Shown here: piece after piece, positions 1 to 6,592 of the stretch
How positions within the stretch are numbered: position 1 is the first letter of the stretch
Layout of the letters: every line of letters begins with the position of its first letter
From: Oscillospiraceae bacterium
Lineage (GTDB): Bacteria > Bacillota > Clostridia > Oscillospirales > Oscillospiraceae
Assembly: GCA_017420125.1 (NCBI GenBank)
Contig: JAFOJR010000206.1
Span: 1 to 11,557, forward strand
Direction: 5' to 3'
Length of the DNA: 11,557 nt
Translations under genes and position numbers: made by a program
The notes under the pieces: model-generated
Database searches by the model: none
What the model saw: the letters and a program-made list of their open reading frames with translations, nothing else
What the model was told of the DNA's origin: nothing

Positions 1-413
1 AACAAAGAAAGCAAAGGCATGTCCGGAACGGGGAATCCTTCGAAATAGGACGGCTGATGAAACTTTTTGTCCAACCGGTGAAAAACAAGACAAATGCCGC
101 CTGTGGCAGCAGTTCTGCATACGGCGCAAACAGGGTGGTGGTAATCTGCCTGCCTGCGGAGACGCTGGTGCAGTCTACCACCAGGGCCTTCTCAAAAAAC
201 TGACTGGGAGGCAGGGCATCCAAAGAAGGTCCGTCCGGCAACAAGTGAAACGGTGCATCCATATGGGTGCCGGTGTGGGAAAAAAGTGCAGCAGCGTCTC
301 TCAAAATCCATTCTGTTTCAGCGTGGCGGCAGGGAAGAGAGACGGCGCTTCTCACAGCCGGGATAAACGGGAATTTCGGGATGGAGCGCATGGGTTAAGT
401 CAACGACACGCAT
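1..413 (-). pseudogene. Cyclase-family protein (kynurenine formamidase-like), frameshifted and 3'-truncated by window edge
   Basis: Decayed member of the cyclase/KynB-like metal-dependent hydrolase family. ATG at 413-411 overlaps the last 14 bases of mnmG and has an AGAGGA ribosome binding site (419-424) 5 bases upstream. The homology is spread over three frames. Frame 1 gives MRVVDLTHALHPEIPVYPG (413-357), the family N-terminus. After about 352 a second frame gives PAATLKQNGF and ETLLHF, interrupted by TGA at 303-301 where such proteins usually have Arg. At the six-base A/T run 280-285 the frame changes again and gives the metal-binding motif SHTGTHMDAPFH, then VVDCT and FTGW. Near 64-73 it returns to the first frame with KKFHQPSYFEGFPV. 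Each shift equals loss of one base. The rest lies off the left edge. In intact relatives the enzyme hydrolyses amides or esters such as N-formylkynurenine; the substrate here is unknown. Family identity is secure. Pseudogene status is likely, because neighbouring genes are intact, but assembly error is not excluded. Confidence 0.8.
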
Positions 414-2292
414 GAGATTCCTCTTGCGCCCGATGCTCCAGCACAATCATCAAAGCAGTAATATCCGCGGGAGACACGCCGGAAATCCTAGATGCCTGAC
501 CCAGGTTCAGCGGACGGATTTTATCCAGCTTTTGCCGCGCTTCCAGCCGCAGCCCCTGCAAAGTGAGATAATCCAGATCCGGCGGCAGCAGATGGGATTC
601 CATCCGCTGGAACTCTTCCAGCTGACGGGTTTGGCGTTTGATGTAGCCCTCGTATTTTACGGTGATTTCCACCTGTTCCTGTACATCCTTCGGCAGTTCG
701 GGCCGGGTTTTGTCAAACGGAAGCAGATCTCCATATGTTACCCGGGGGCGGCGCAGCAGGTCGATGAGTCGGGCGCTGTTTTTTACCGGCTGTTCCCGTC
801 GGGTGCGGAGCAAATCATTCAGCGCCGGGGAAGCGGGCGTGCCGGTTTGTTCCAGTCGGCGGATTTCCGCGTCCACCGCCTGATATTTGGCGAGAACCGC
901 CTGGTATCGCGCCTGGGAAACCAGACCGACTTCATATCCGATGGGGGTCATGCGCCAATCGGCGTTGTCCTGCCGATGAAGCAGCCGATACTCCGTCCGG
1001 GCGGTCATCATGCGATAGGGCTCATTGGTACCCTTTGTGACCAGATCGTCAATCAAAGCGCCGATATACCCCTGACTCCGGTCGATAATCATAGGTGGTC
1101 GGCCGGAAAGCTTCAGTGCGGCGTTGACACCGGCCACAAACCCTTGTACGGCGGCCTCTTCATAACCGGAAGACCCGTTGAACTGCCCTGCGCCGTAGAG
1201 ACCTTTCACCTGTTTGTGCTCCAGGGTAGGCAAAAGCTCCGTAGGGTCAACACAGTCGTATTCAATGGCATAGGCCGGGCGGGTCATCTCTGCCTGTTCC
1301 AAACCCGGCAGGGTATGGAGCATTTGAAGCTGTACGTCCTCCGGCAGAGAGGAGGAAAACCCCTGGATATATAATTCTTCCGTATCCAGCCCCATGGGTT
1401 CCACAAACAGCTGATGACGGGGCTTGTCCGCAAAGCGCACCACTTTATCTTCAATGGAGGGGCAATAGCGGGGGCCAATGCCGTCGATCAGACCGGAAAA
1501 CAGGGGAGAGCGGTCCAAATTGGCCCGGATGACCTTGTGCGTTTCCTCATTGGTATAAATAAGATGACAAATTGCCTGGTTTTTCAAAGGGTTCTTTGTC
1601 TCGAAGGAAAAGGGAATTGGCATGTCATCCCCGGGTTGGGGTTCCATCTTGGAAAAGTCCACAGACCGGGCGTTCACTCTGGGCGGCGTGCCGGTTTTGA
1701 ACCGGCGGAGGGAAAGACCCAGTGCCTTCAGGCAGGCGGAAAGCCCGACAGAGGCAAACATACCGTCCGGTCCGCCTTCCCGGGTTACCTCGCCGATGAT
1801 AGTGCGACCCTTTAAATAGGTGCCGGAACAGACAATGGCGGCTTTCACATCATATGTGGCGCCCGTTTGGGTGCGCACGCCGGAAACAGCGCCGTGTTCA
1901 GTCAGGATTTCCGTTACTTCTGCCTGTTTGATCTGCAAATGAGGCTGGCGTTCCAGCGTGTGTTTCATAATTTTTTGATATTCCCGCCGGTCAGCCTGGG
2001 CCCGGAGGGAATGAACAGCCGGCCCTTTTCCCCGGTTTAAAATTCGGTATTGGATGCAGGCACGATCGGCTGCTTTGGCCATTTCACCGCCCAGAGCATC
2101 CAATTCCCGGACCAGATGGCCCTTGCCGGTGCCGCCAATAGCGGGATTGCAGGGCATGTTGCCCACAGCATCTAAATTAATGGTGAAACATATGGTATCC
2201 ATTCCCATGCGGGCGGCGGCCAGGGCCGCTTCAATGCCTGCATGGCCCGCGCCGATTACCGCGATGTCATATGTTCCTGCATGAAATTCCAT
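400..2292 (-). CDS. mnmG: tRNA uridine-5-carboxymethylaminomethyl modification enzyme MnmG (GidA)
   Basis: FAD-dependent subunit of the MnmE-MnmG complex. It installs the carboxymethylaminomethyl (or aminomethyl) group on U34 of tRNAs reading split codon boxes; cytoplasmic. The protein is 630 residues, the usual full length (E. coli about 629). The N-terminal FAD-binding Rossmann motif is at residues 9-21 (IGAGHAGIEAA). The NPAIGGTGKGHL signature is near 49-60, preceded by Cys48. PRYCPSIEDK contains Cys277, matching the conserved catalytic cysteine. PRHQLFVEPMG is at 291-301 and GQFNGSSGYEEAAVQG at 369-384. The helical C-terminal domain that contacts tRNA and MnmE is complete. The ATG at 2292-2290 follows an AAGGAGG site. 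It is third in a minus-strand series after an NYN protein and a phosphoesterase, and overlaps the following cyclase pseudogene. In most Firmicutes this gene follows mnmE downstream of jag; here it is separated from jag and inverted. Confidence 0.98.
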   Translation of the reverse strand: MEFHAGTYDIAVIGAGHAGIEAALAAARMGMDTICFTINLDAVGNMPCNPAIGGTGKGHLVRELDALGGEMAKAADRACIQYRILNRGKGPAVHSLRAQADRREYQKIMKHTLERQPHLQIKQAEVTEILTEHGAVSGVRTQTGATYDVKAAIVCSGTYLKGRTIIGEVTREGGPDGMFASVGLSACLKALGLSLRRFKTGTPPRVNARSVDFSKMEPQPGDDMPIPFSFETKNPLKNQAICHLIYTNEETHKVIRANLDRSPLFSGLIDGIGPRYCPSIEDKVVRFADKPRHQLFVEPMGLDTEELYIQGFSSSLPEDVQLQMLHTLPGLEQAEMTRPAYAIEYDCVDPTELLPTLEHKQVKGLYGAGQFNGSSGYEEAAVQGFVAGVNAALKLSGRPPMIIDRSQGYIGALIDDLVTKGTNEPYRMMTARTEYRLLHRQDNADWRMTPIGYEVGLVSQARYQAVLAKYQAVDAEIRRLEQTGTPASPALNDLLRTRREQPVKNSARLIDLLRRPRVTYGDLLPFDKTRPELPKDVQEQVEITVKYEGYIKRQTRQLEEFQRMESHLLPPDLDYLTLQGLRLEARQKLDKIRPLNLGQASRISGVSPADITALMIVLEHRAQEESHACR

Positions 2293-2340
2293 AGGGAAGA
2301 CCTCCTTTGAGGATTTGAATCAACGGAAAACACCCTGTCG

Positions 2341-3186
2341 TTAACAAGGAGTCAGAAGGATTACCGGGATATGGGGCCGGTTAAACAGGCGGAACGTCCG
2401 CCCCACGTTTCCCAGCCCGCGTGAAACGACCAGCTGGCTTTTGCCGTACGCGTACAGCCCGTTGGTATAGGGGGGAAACAATTGCTTGTCGGTGCCGATC
2501 AGCCCGTCAGTGAAGGGCAGGCGGATGAGGCCGCCGTGGCCATGGCCGGAAAGCACCAGGTCAAACCCGCAGGCTGCATAGGTTTCAAACAGGTTGTTTC
2601 GATGAGCCAGCAAAATGGAAAACCCATCGCCTTCCCGGGTGGACAGCTCAGCATACAGTGCCTGGGTTTTTTTTTGGTCTGCCGGACCGTTGGGGTCATC
2701 AATGCCGCAGAGGAAAATGGTTTCTCCGCCCCGGGTGAGGGGAACATATTCATTGCGTAGAGGCGTGACACCGCAGCGTGTCAGCAGAGAAAACAGCGCA
2801 TCCATTTTTCGCACGGCCCACTCGTGGTTGCCGGAAACGTAATAGGTAGGGGCAATTTCCGCCAGTCCCCGGGCCAGAGGCGCCAAAGAGTCCAGCTGCC
2901 AGGCTCTGTCAATGATATCTCCGGCATAGACGATCAGATCCGGGTTCGCCGCCGCCACGGCATCCAGCAGGATTTCGTTGTCTTTACCAAACCGGGCACC
3001 GTGACCGTCGGACAAAAGAACAATGCGGAAATCGCGAAAGGCCTCCGGAATTTTTTCAGAGGAAACAGAAATCTCTTCTATGTCCAGCTGGGTGTTTTCC
3101 CGATACAGGAAAAAAAGAATGGCCAAAATAAGAAAAAGCAACACGCCGCCGACTCGCAGTTTGGGGAGAGAAGCAGTTGATTTCAT
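2341..3186 (-). CDS. Membrane-anchored metallophosphoesterase (YkuE/YaeI-like)
   Basis: Calcineurin-type metallophosphoesterase of 281 residues. A single N-terminal hydrophobic segment (about 13-28) preceded by Lys/Arg suggests an anchored enzyme with the catalytic domain outside the membrane. The metal-ligand motifs occur in family order: LLSDGHG (Asp60, His62), YAGDIID (Asp90), SGNHEW (Asn120, His121), LLAHRN (His195) and LSGHGHGG (His215, His217). Relatives usually read DLH and GHTHGG, so Gly61 and Gly216 are minor variations that leave all metal ligands in place. Proteins of this type include YkuE of Bacillus and lipid pyrophosphatase-like enzymes; the substrate cannot be told from sequence. 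The ATG at 3186 is preceded by an AGGAG site about 10 bases away, and the stop lies 48 bases before mnmG. It probably shares the transcript that starts upstream of the NYN gene, unless the hairpin at 3265-3297 interrupts it. Confidence 0.92.
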   Translation of the reverse strand: MKSTASLPKLRVGGVLLFLILAILFFLYRENTQLDIEEISVSSEKIPEAFRDFRIVLLSDGHGARFGKDNEILLDAVAAANPDLIVYAGDIIDRAWQLDSLAPLARGLAEIAPTYYVSGNHEWAVRKMDALFSLLTRCGVTPLRNEYVPLTRGGETIFLCGIDDPNGPADQKKTQALYAELSTREGDGFSILLAHRNNLFETYAACGFDLVLSGHGHGGLIRLPFTDGLIGTDKQLFPPYTNGLYAYGKSQLVVSRGLGNVGRTFRLFNRPHIPVILLTPC

Positions 3187-3264
3187 GAATTGACAACTCC
3201 TGTTTTACCCTTTTGAGCACAATGCATTGCCAAGGGCTGGATGGTTTTCTCGCATTATCAAATG

Positions 3265-3297
3265 TTCGGATAGGAGGCCGCAGGCCTCCTATCCGAA
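3265..3297. repeat. Perfect 15-bp inverted repeat (hairpin) between NYN and phosphoesterase genes
   Basis: The arms TTCGGATAGGAGGCC (3265-3279) and GGCCTCCTATCCGAA (3283-3297) are exact reverse complements with a GCA loop. An outer pair, 3244-3253 and 3298-3307, matches at 9 of 10 positions and would extend the fold. It starts 32 bases after the NYN stop codon when read on the minus strand. No run of T follows on either strand, so it is not a classical rho-independent terminator. The arm contains AGGAGG-like sequence. It could act as an mRNA processing or stability element, a weak attenuator, or a dispersed palindrome; the sequence does not decide. Confidence 0.85.
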
Positions 3298-3328
3298 GCG
3301 GGAAAACGATATGGGGAGAGAGCAGAAA

Positions 3329-4129
3329 TTATTCCGGCCGACTTTGTTTATCCCGGAGGAAGATGTGTTTAATGTGGGGAGAATTGGTCTGCCGCACGTC
3401 AATTTCAAATCGATCCAGCGATTTCATCAGTTGGGTCAGTTTTTGGAAGCCGTAATTTCGGGGGTCAAAATCCGGCTGTTTTTTCAGCAGCAGGTTTCCG
3501 AGCTCACCCATAAAAGCGTATCCGTCTTCGTCGGCGATATCTGCCACGGAGGCAGCAATCAAAGAGATCATTTTGTCCGGCACCTGAGCAGGTGATTCCG
3601 GCTCGGCGGCGACGGGATGCAGATCCGGCTTCTTTTTCCCTTTGCCCTTTCCTTTGGCAGCGTCGGAATCTTTCTCTGCCTCTGCGGCGGCCCGGATAAT
3701 TTCCACGTAAATAAATTTATCGCAGGCCACGATAAAGGGCATCGGCGTCTTTTTTTCCCCGATACCGATGACTTTCATGCCTGCTTCCCGCAAGCGGGTG
3801 GCCAGCCGGGTAAAATCGCTGTCGCTGGAAATCAGGCAAAAGCCGTCGATCTCCCGGGTATATAAAATATCCATAGCGTCGATGATCATGGCAGAGTCGG
3901 TGGAATTTTTCCCGGTGGTGTAAGCATATTGCTGAATCGGAGTGATAGCATTCTCCAGCAGGATGGGTTTCCAGCTTGCCAAATTGGGCGTGGTCCAGTC
4001 GCCATAGATACGTTTGATGGTAGGTGTGCCGTATACGGCAATTTCCTCCATAATGCTCTTCATACTGTTGCGGGGAACATTGTCCGCATCAATGAGAACA
4101 GCAAGGCGCAGGTTGGTTAGTTGGGACAT
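3329..4129 (-). CDS. NYN-domain (LabA/DUF88-like PIN-fold) protein with C-terminal OST-HTH/LOTUS-like domain
   Basis: Predicted 266-residue cytoplasmic protein. Residues about 5-150 are an NYN domain, a PIN-like ribonuclease fold. It has acidic metal-site motifs VLIDADNVP (Asp14, Asp16), STDSAMIIDAMD (Asp78, Asp84, Asp87) and LISSDSDFTRLA (Asp103, Asp105), then KVIGIGE. A Lys/Gly-rich linker (about 153-170, KGKGKGKKK) leads to a C-terminal segment (about 187-258; DEDGYAFMGELGNLLLKKQP, FDPRNYGFQKLTQLM) that fits the OST-HTH/LOTUS fold, an RNA-binding domain. The role is inferred as RNA binding or cleavage; no target is known. The frame is open from an ATG at 4192, but the ATG at 4129 is preferred because AGGAGGA lies exactly 7 bases upstream and the family core begins just after it. 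It is the first gene behind the promoter at 4212-4240, divergent from rpmH. Confidence 0.88.
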   Translation of the reverse strand: MSQLTNLRLAVLIDADNVPRNSMKSIMEEIAVYGTPTIKRIYGDWTTPNLASWKPILLENAITPIQQYAYTTGKNSTDSAMIIDAMDILYTREIDGFCLISSDSDFTRLATRLREAGMKVIGIGEKKTPMPFIVACDKFIYVEIIRAAAEAEKDSDAAKGKGKGKKKPDLHPVAAEPESPAQVPDKMISLIAASVADIADEDGYAFMGELGNLLLKKQPDFDPRNYGFQKLTQLMKSLDRFEIDVRQTNSPHIKHIFLRDKQSRPE

Positions 4130-4136
4130 AAAGGTT

Positions 4137-4144
4137 TCCTCCTC
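4137..4144 (-). promoter_or_regulatory. Ribosome binding site fixing the NYN gene start
   Basis: On the minus strand GAGGAGGA lies 7 bases before the ATG at 4129-4127. No comparable site precedes the alternative ATG at 4192, so the shorter start is chosen. Confidence 0.85.
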
Positions 4145-4211
4145 GTCCTGCCTGGTTGGTAAACGAGCCTTTTTACAGCAAGGCGCACGCATATCATTAT
4201 TATATAGAATT

Positions 4212-4240
4212 ATTGTATAAAATCAGGCAGTGTTTGTCAA
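4212..4240 (-). promoter_or_regulatory. Sigma-A type promoter for the NYN-phosphoesterase-mnmG series
   Basis: Read on the minus strand, a perfect -35 TTGACA (4240-4235) is separated by 17 bases from -10 TACAAT (4217-4212). Transcription would start near 4205, giving a leader of about 75 bases before the ATG at 4129. The stretch 4241-4320 between this and the divergent rpmH promoter holds no gene; I see only a short AAGGAG/CTCCTT inverted repeat near its left end. Confidence 0.8.
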
Positions 4241-4320
4241 CCAAGGCAAAGGAGCGCCTCGTCAGCCTCCTTCCACAACAGAAGAAGGAATTCTTTCTGG
4301 ACATTCCAAAAAGATTGTGG

Positions 4321-4350
4321 TTGACATAGATAAAAAAGATACTGTATAAT
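4321..4350 (+). promoter_or_regulatory. Sigma-A type promoter for rpmH-rnpA-yidD-yidC-jag
   Basis: Perfect -35 TTGACA (4321-4326) and perfect -10 TATAAT (4345-4350) with an 18-base spacer. Transcription would begin near 4357, giving an unusually long leader of about 210 bases before rpmH. The leader contains T- and A-rich runs and a 51-codon open frame (4377-4532) without a ribosome binding site. No known riboswitch class was recognised, and no DnaA boxes of the TTATNCACA form were seen. Confidence 0.85.
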
Positions 4351-4565
4351 AATCGTTGCACTTATAATAGCCGGGAATGCTTTTCTATTTGCTTTTGCGA
4401 GGAAAAAAGAGCTTTTGTTCAAAAAATAATATCATGCTTCTTGCTTTTTTGGCCATGCGGCCCAGCCGCTCGCCAAGAAACAAACGGCGTGTGGATGGGA
4501 ACAAATGCGGTTTGATCCGGGTTTGCCCATAGTGCATATGATCTTGAAAATAGGAGGTGTGACGG

Positions 4566-4700
4566 ATGCTGCGCACATATCAGCCGAAAAAACGCCAGCG
4601 CTCCAGAGAGCATGGTTTCCGTAAAAGAATGGCCACAAGGAATGGACGTCGCGTCTTGGCGCGGAGACGGTCCAAGGGAAGAGCTCGTCTGACCCACTGA
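4566..4700 (+). CDS. rpmH: 50S ribosomal protein L34
   Basis: Structural protein of the large ribosomal subunit that binds 23S rRNA. 44 residues, the standard length, and extremely basic. The sequence begins MLRTYQPKKRQRSREHGF and continues RKRMATRNGRRVLARRR to the end GRARLTH, matching the L34 family along its whole length; most relatives start MKRTYQP. A strong AGGAGGT site (4552-4558) lies 7 bases before the ATG. It is the first gene of the cluster with rnpA, yidD, yidC and jag, behind a consensus promoter, as expected for a highly expressed ribosomal gene. The gap to rnpA (4701-4814) is filled by two strong stem-loops. Confidence 0.98.
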   Translation: MLRTYQPKKRQRSREHGFRKRMATRNGRRVLARRRSKGRARLTH

Positions 4701-4721
4701 TCCTTTCAGATTTGCCAGAAA

Positions 4722-4796
4722 GGCGGGGCGGCGGTTGCCCCCCGCCATGATACCATCTCCGTTTCTCCCGGGCCGCGGCCCATTCGGCGAGAAACG
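4722..4796 (+). promoter_or_regulatory. Two tandem stem-loops between rpmH and rnpA
   Basis: First hairpin: GGCGGGG (4722-4728) pairs with CCCCGCC (4740-4746) around an 11-base loop. Second: CGTTTCTC (4760-4767) pairs with GAGAAACG (4789-4796), and its interior contains the palindrome GGGCCGCGGCCC (4770-4781). Neither is followed by a T run, so full termination is not expected. They may separate expression of abundant L34 from scarce RNase P protein by partial termination, processing or mRNA protection; that role is inference. Confidence 0.6.
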
Positions 4797-4814
4797 AAAA
4801 ACGAGGGTTTACAT

Positions 4815-5162
4815 TTGGAACATTCACAGTCTCTCAAAAAGAACCACGAGTTTCGCAGGCTGTATGCCAGAGGGAAGAGTGCGGTTTCCCCTATTTTGGT
4901 TCTGTATTGCAGAAAAAATGGACGGGGAATCAACCGGATTGGAATTACCGCAGGAGGAAAAATCGGGAACGCCGTGCAGCGCAACCGAATTCGTCGCCGT
5001 CTGCGGGAATGTTATCGCGTGAATGAAAAGCGCTTCTCTGTGGGATATGACCTGGTTCTGGTGGCGCGGGTGCGCATCCGTTCGGCAAGCTATCGGCAGA
5101 TCGAAGAACAGTTGCTGCGCCTGGCGGGACGGCTGGATCTTTTGAAGCAGGAGGAAAAATGA
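4815..5162 (+). CDS. rnpA: Ribonuclease P protein component
   Basis: Protein subunit of RNase P, which assists the catalytic RNA in removing tRNA 5' leaders; cytoplasmic. 115 residues, normal length. The N-terminal LKKNHEFRRLYARGK is the family start motif, and the RNR signature AVQRNRIRRRLRECYR is at residues 53-68. Translation is taken from a TTG at 4815: a GAGGG site (4803-4807) lies 7 bases upstream, and the LKKN motif follows at the expected distance. The stop codon overlaps the yidD start by four bases (ATGA at 5159-5162), indicating coupled translation. A TTG start plus the upstream hairpins would keep its level far below that of L34. Confidence 0.97.
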   Translation: MEHSQSLKKNHEFRRLYARGKSAVSPILVLYCRKNGRGINRIGITAGGKIGNAVQRNRIRRRLRECYRVNEKRFSVGYDLVLVARVRIRSASYRQIEEQLLRLAGRLDLLKQEEK

Positions 5163-5368
5163 AACGGGTTTTGCTGGCGCTGATTTCTTTTTATCGTAAA
5201 CAAATTTCGCCATTGCGGCCACCTTGCTGCCGCTTCACGCCCACCTGCTCAGCCTATGCCATGGAAGCCATAGAACGATATGGCGCCTGGAAAGGGGGGC
5301 GGCTCGCGCTGCGGCGCGTGCTGAAATGCCATCCGTTTCATAAAGGCGGATATGACCCGGTACCATAA
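5159..5368 (+). CDS. yidD: Membrane protein insertion efficiency factor YidD
   Basis: Small peripheral membrane protein of 69 residues that assists YidC-dependent insertion of inner-membrane proteins. The diagnostic pattern is complete: SFYRKQISPL, then CCRFTPTCSAYA (residues 23-34) with the conserved cysteines, then RRVLKCHPFHKGGYDPVP at the C-terminus (52-69). AGGAGG lies just upstream of the ATG. It overlaps the end of rnpA by four bases and is followed after 21 bases by yidC, its functional partner, as in most bacteria. Confidence 0.97.
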   Translation: MKRVLLALISFYRKQISPLRPPCCRFTPTCSAYAMEAIERYGAWKGGRLALRRVLKCHPFHKGGYDPVP

Positions 5369-5389
5369 TACTTCATTCGGAGGCTGTTT

Positions 5390-6538
5390 ATGAGTATATT
5401 TCATACAATCATTACAACACCATTTTCCTGGATCTTCATGATCCTGTATAATTTTTGTCATAGTTATGGTCTGGCGCTGATTTTATTCTCGCTGATTGTC
5501 AAATTCATTTTATTGCCCTTTTCCATTAAGAGCAAAAGAAATATGGTGAAAATGGGTCGGCTTTCTCCAAAACTGAAAGCCTTGGAGAAACAGTATAAGA
5601 ACGACCGAAACAAATACGCTGAGGAAACCCAGAAACTGTATAAGAAATATGGTGTCAATCCCATGAGCGGCTGCTTGTGGAGCATTCTCCCGCTTCCGAT
5701 TATGCTGGGTTTATACAGCGTAATCCGCCAGCCGCTGACCAATTTGATGAAGTTGACAACCGATCAGATAGAACTGGTTAAAACTACACTTACCTCCTTG
5801 GGCGTTTCGGTGAGCGGCACCGGTGCCTATGGGGAAATCAGCCTGGCTCAGCAGATTTCTCAGCATTTGCCAGAGGTTAAGGCTGTCGTGCCGAAAGTTT
5901 TCGGCATCAATTATAATTTCCTGGGCCTCGACTTGTCCGCCCAGCCCAGCCTGAATTTCATCAAAACAGGCGCCTGGACCTTGGCTGCAGTGGGACTCTT
6001 TTTGCTGCCCATCATCTCCGGCGTTGCCTCTTTCCTCTCCATGAAGGTGGCAACCAGAACGAACAGTGTCCCCAGCGACGACGGAGAGAAAACGGTAGCG
6101 GACAAGACCACTCAGAAGATGAACTGGTTTATGCCCATCATCTCGATTTATATCGGTTTTGTCATGCCGGCCGGCCTGTGTATCTACTGGATTGCAAACA
6201 GCGTCTTTGCCATCATACAGGAGTTGGTTTTAGGAAAAGTTCTGGGTAGAAAATTAGACCAGGAAGAAGCGGAAATCCGACGGCAGGAAGAACTGATTGC
6301 CGCGGAAGAAAAGAAAAAGCGGGCAGAAGCGGCCGCGCGGAAATACTCCGGCAAGCCGCAGAAGAAAAAGCCAAAACGAGAAGCAACCCACGAAAAAGGT
6401 AAAATTGACGACAGGCCGTATGCAAGAGGCCGGTCGTACAATGCGGAGCGCTTTGACGGAGAGAACAATCCCAATGGTTCCGCATCTCAGACGGCGTCCG
6501 GGAAAAAAGACAATCCGCCGCCTGAAACGAAACAGTGA
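5390..6538 (+). CDS. yidC: Membrane protein insertase YidC/Oxa1 family
   Basis: Integral membrane insertase that inserts and folds membrane proteins alone or with Sec. 382 residues. Hydrophobic segments lie at about 8-22, 27-45, 95-113, 196-218 and 246-282, with the basic cytoplasmic hairpin about 47-88 (KSKRNMVKMGRLSPKLKALE) between the early ones. FLGLDL (177-182) and the GLCIYWIANSVF segment (262-273) are family marks. The groove position usually Arg in Bacillus homologues corresponds to Lys38 in SLIVKFILLPF, a conservative change. No lipoprotein signal peptide is present. The C-terminal tail (about 290-382) is long, charged and Lys/Arg-rich, typical of Gram-positive YidC proteins that bind ribosomes. 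GGAGG lies 8 bases before the ATG. It sits between yidD and jag in the conserved order. Confidence 0.96.
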   Translation: MSIFHTIITTPFSWIFMILYNFCHSYGLALILFSLIVKFILLPFSIKSKRNMVKMGRLSPKLKALEKQYKNDRNKYAEETQKLYKKYGVNPMSGCLWSILPLPIMLGLYSVIRQPLTNLMKLTTDQIELVKTTLTSLGVSVSGTGAYGEISLAQQISQHLPEVKAVVPKVFGINYNFLGLDLSAQPSLNFIKTGAWTLAAVGLFLLPIISGVASFLSMKVATRTNSVPSDDGEKTVADKTTQKMNWFMPIISIYIGFVMPAGLCIYWIANSVFAIIQELVLGKVLGRKLDQEEAEIRRQEELIAAEEKKKRAEAAARKYSGKPQKKKPKREATHEKGKIDDRPYARGRSYNAERFDGENNPNGSASQTASGKKDNPPPETKQ

Positions 6539-6592
6539 AACCAAAAACAGATTGATGCGGACAAGCGTCAATGATAAGATAGGAGAACGGTT

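Noticed and set aside
64..73. Programmed -1 frameshift at the A-rich run after TGG
   Set aside because: Two other frame breaks and a stop codon occur upstream in the same gene, so recoding at this one site would not rescue it.
1..391. Minus-strand open frame from ATG at 391 as an intact short cyclase
   Set aside because: It lacks the DLTH...PVYPG N-terminus, which is found in another frame starting at 413, and loses the YFEGFPV segment after FTGW. It is one piece of a frameshifted gene.
412..1374. 320-codon plus-strand open frame
   Set aside because: It lies fully opposite mnmG, has no family features and no ribosome binding site; a shadow of the real gene.
4377..4532. 51-codon open frame in the rpmH leader as a protein gene
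   Set aside because: No ribosome binding site upstream and no recognisable family; kept only as a leader observation.
4241..4560. Possible replication origin next to rpmH
   Set aside because: The gene context made it worth checking, but no TTATNCACA-type DnaA boxes and no dnaA gene are visible.
4419..4984. Several minus-strand open frames opposite rpmH and rnpA
   Set aside because: They overlap one another and the secure plus-strand genes, with no ribosome binding sites or motifs.
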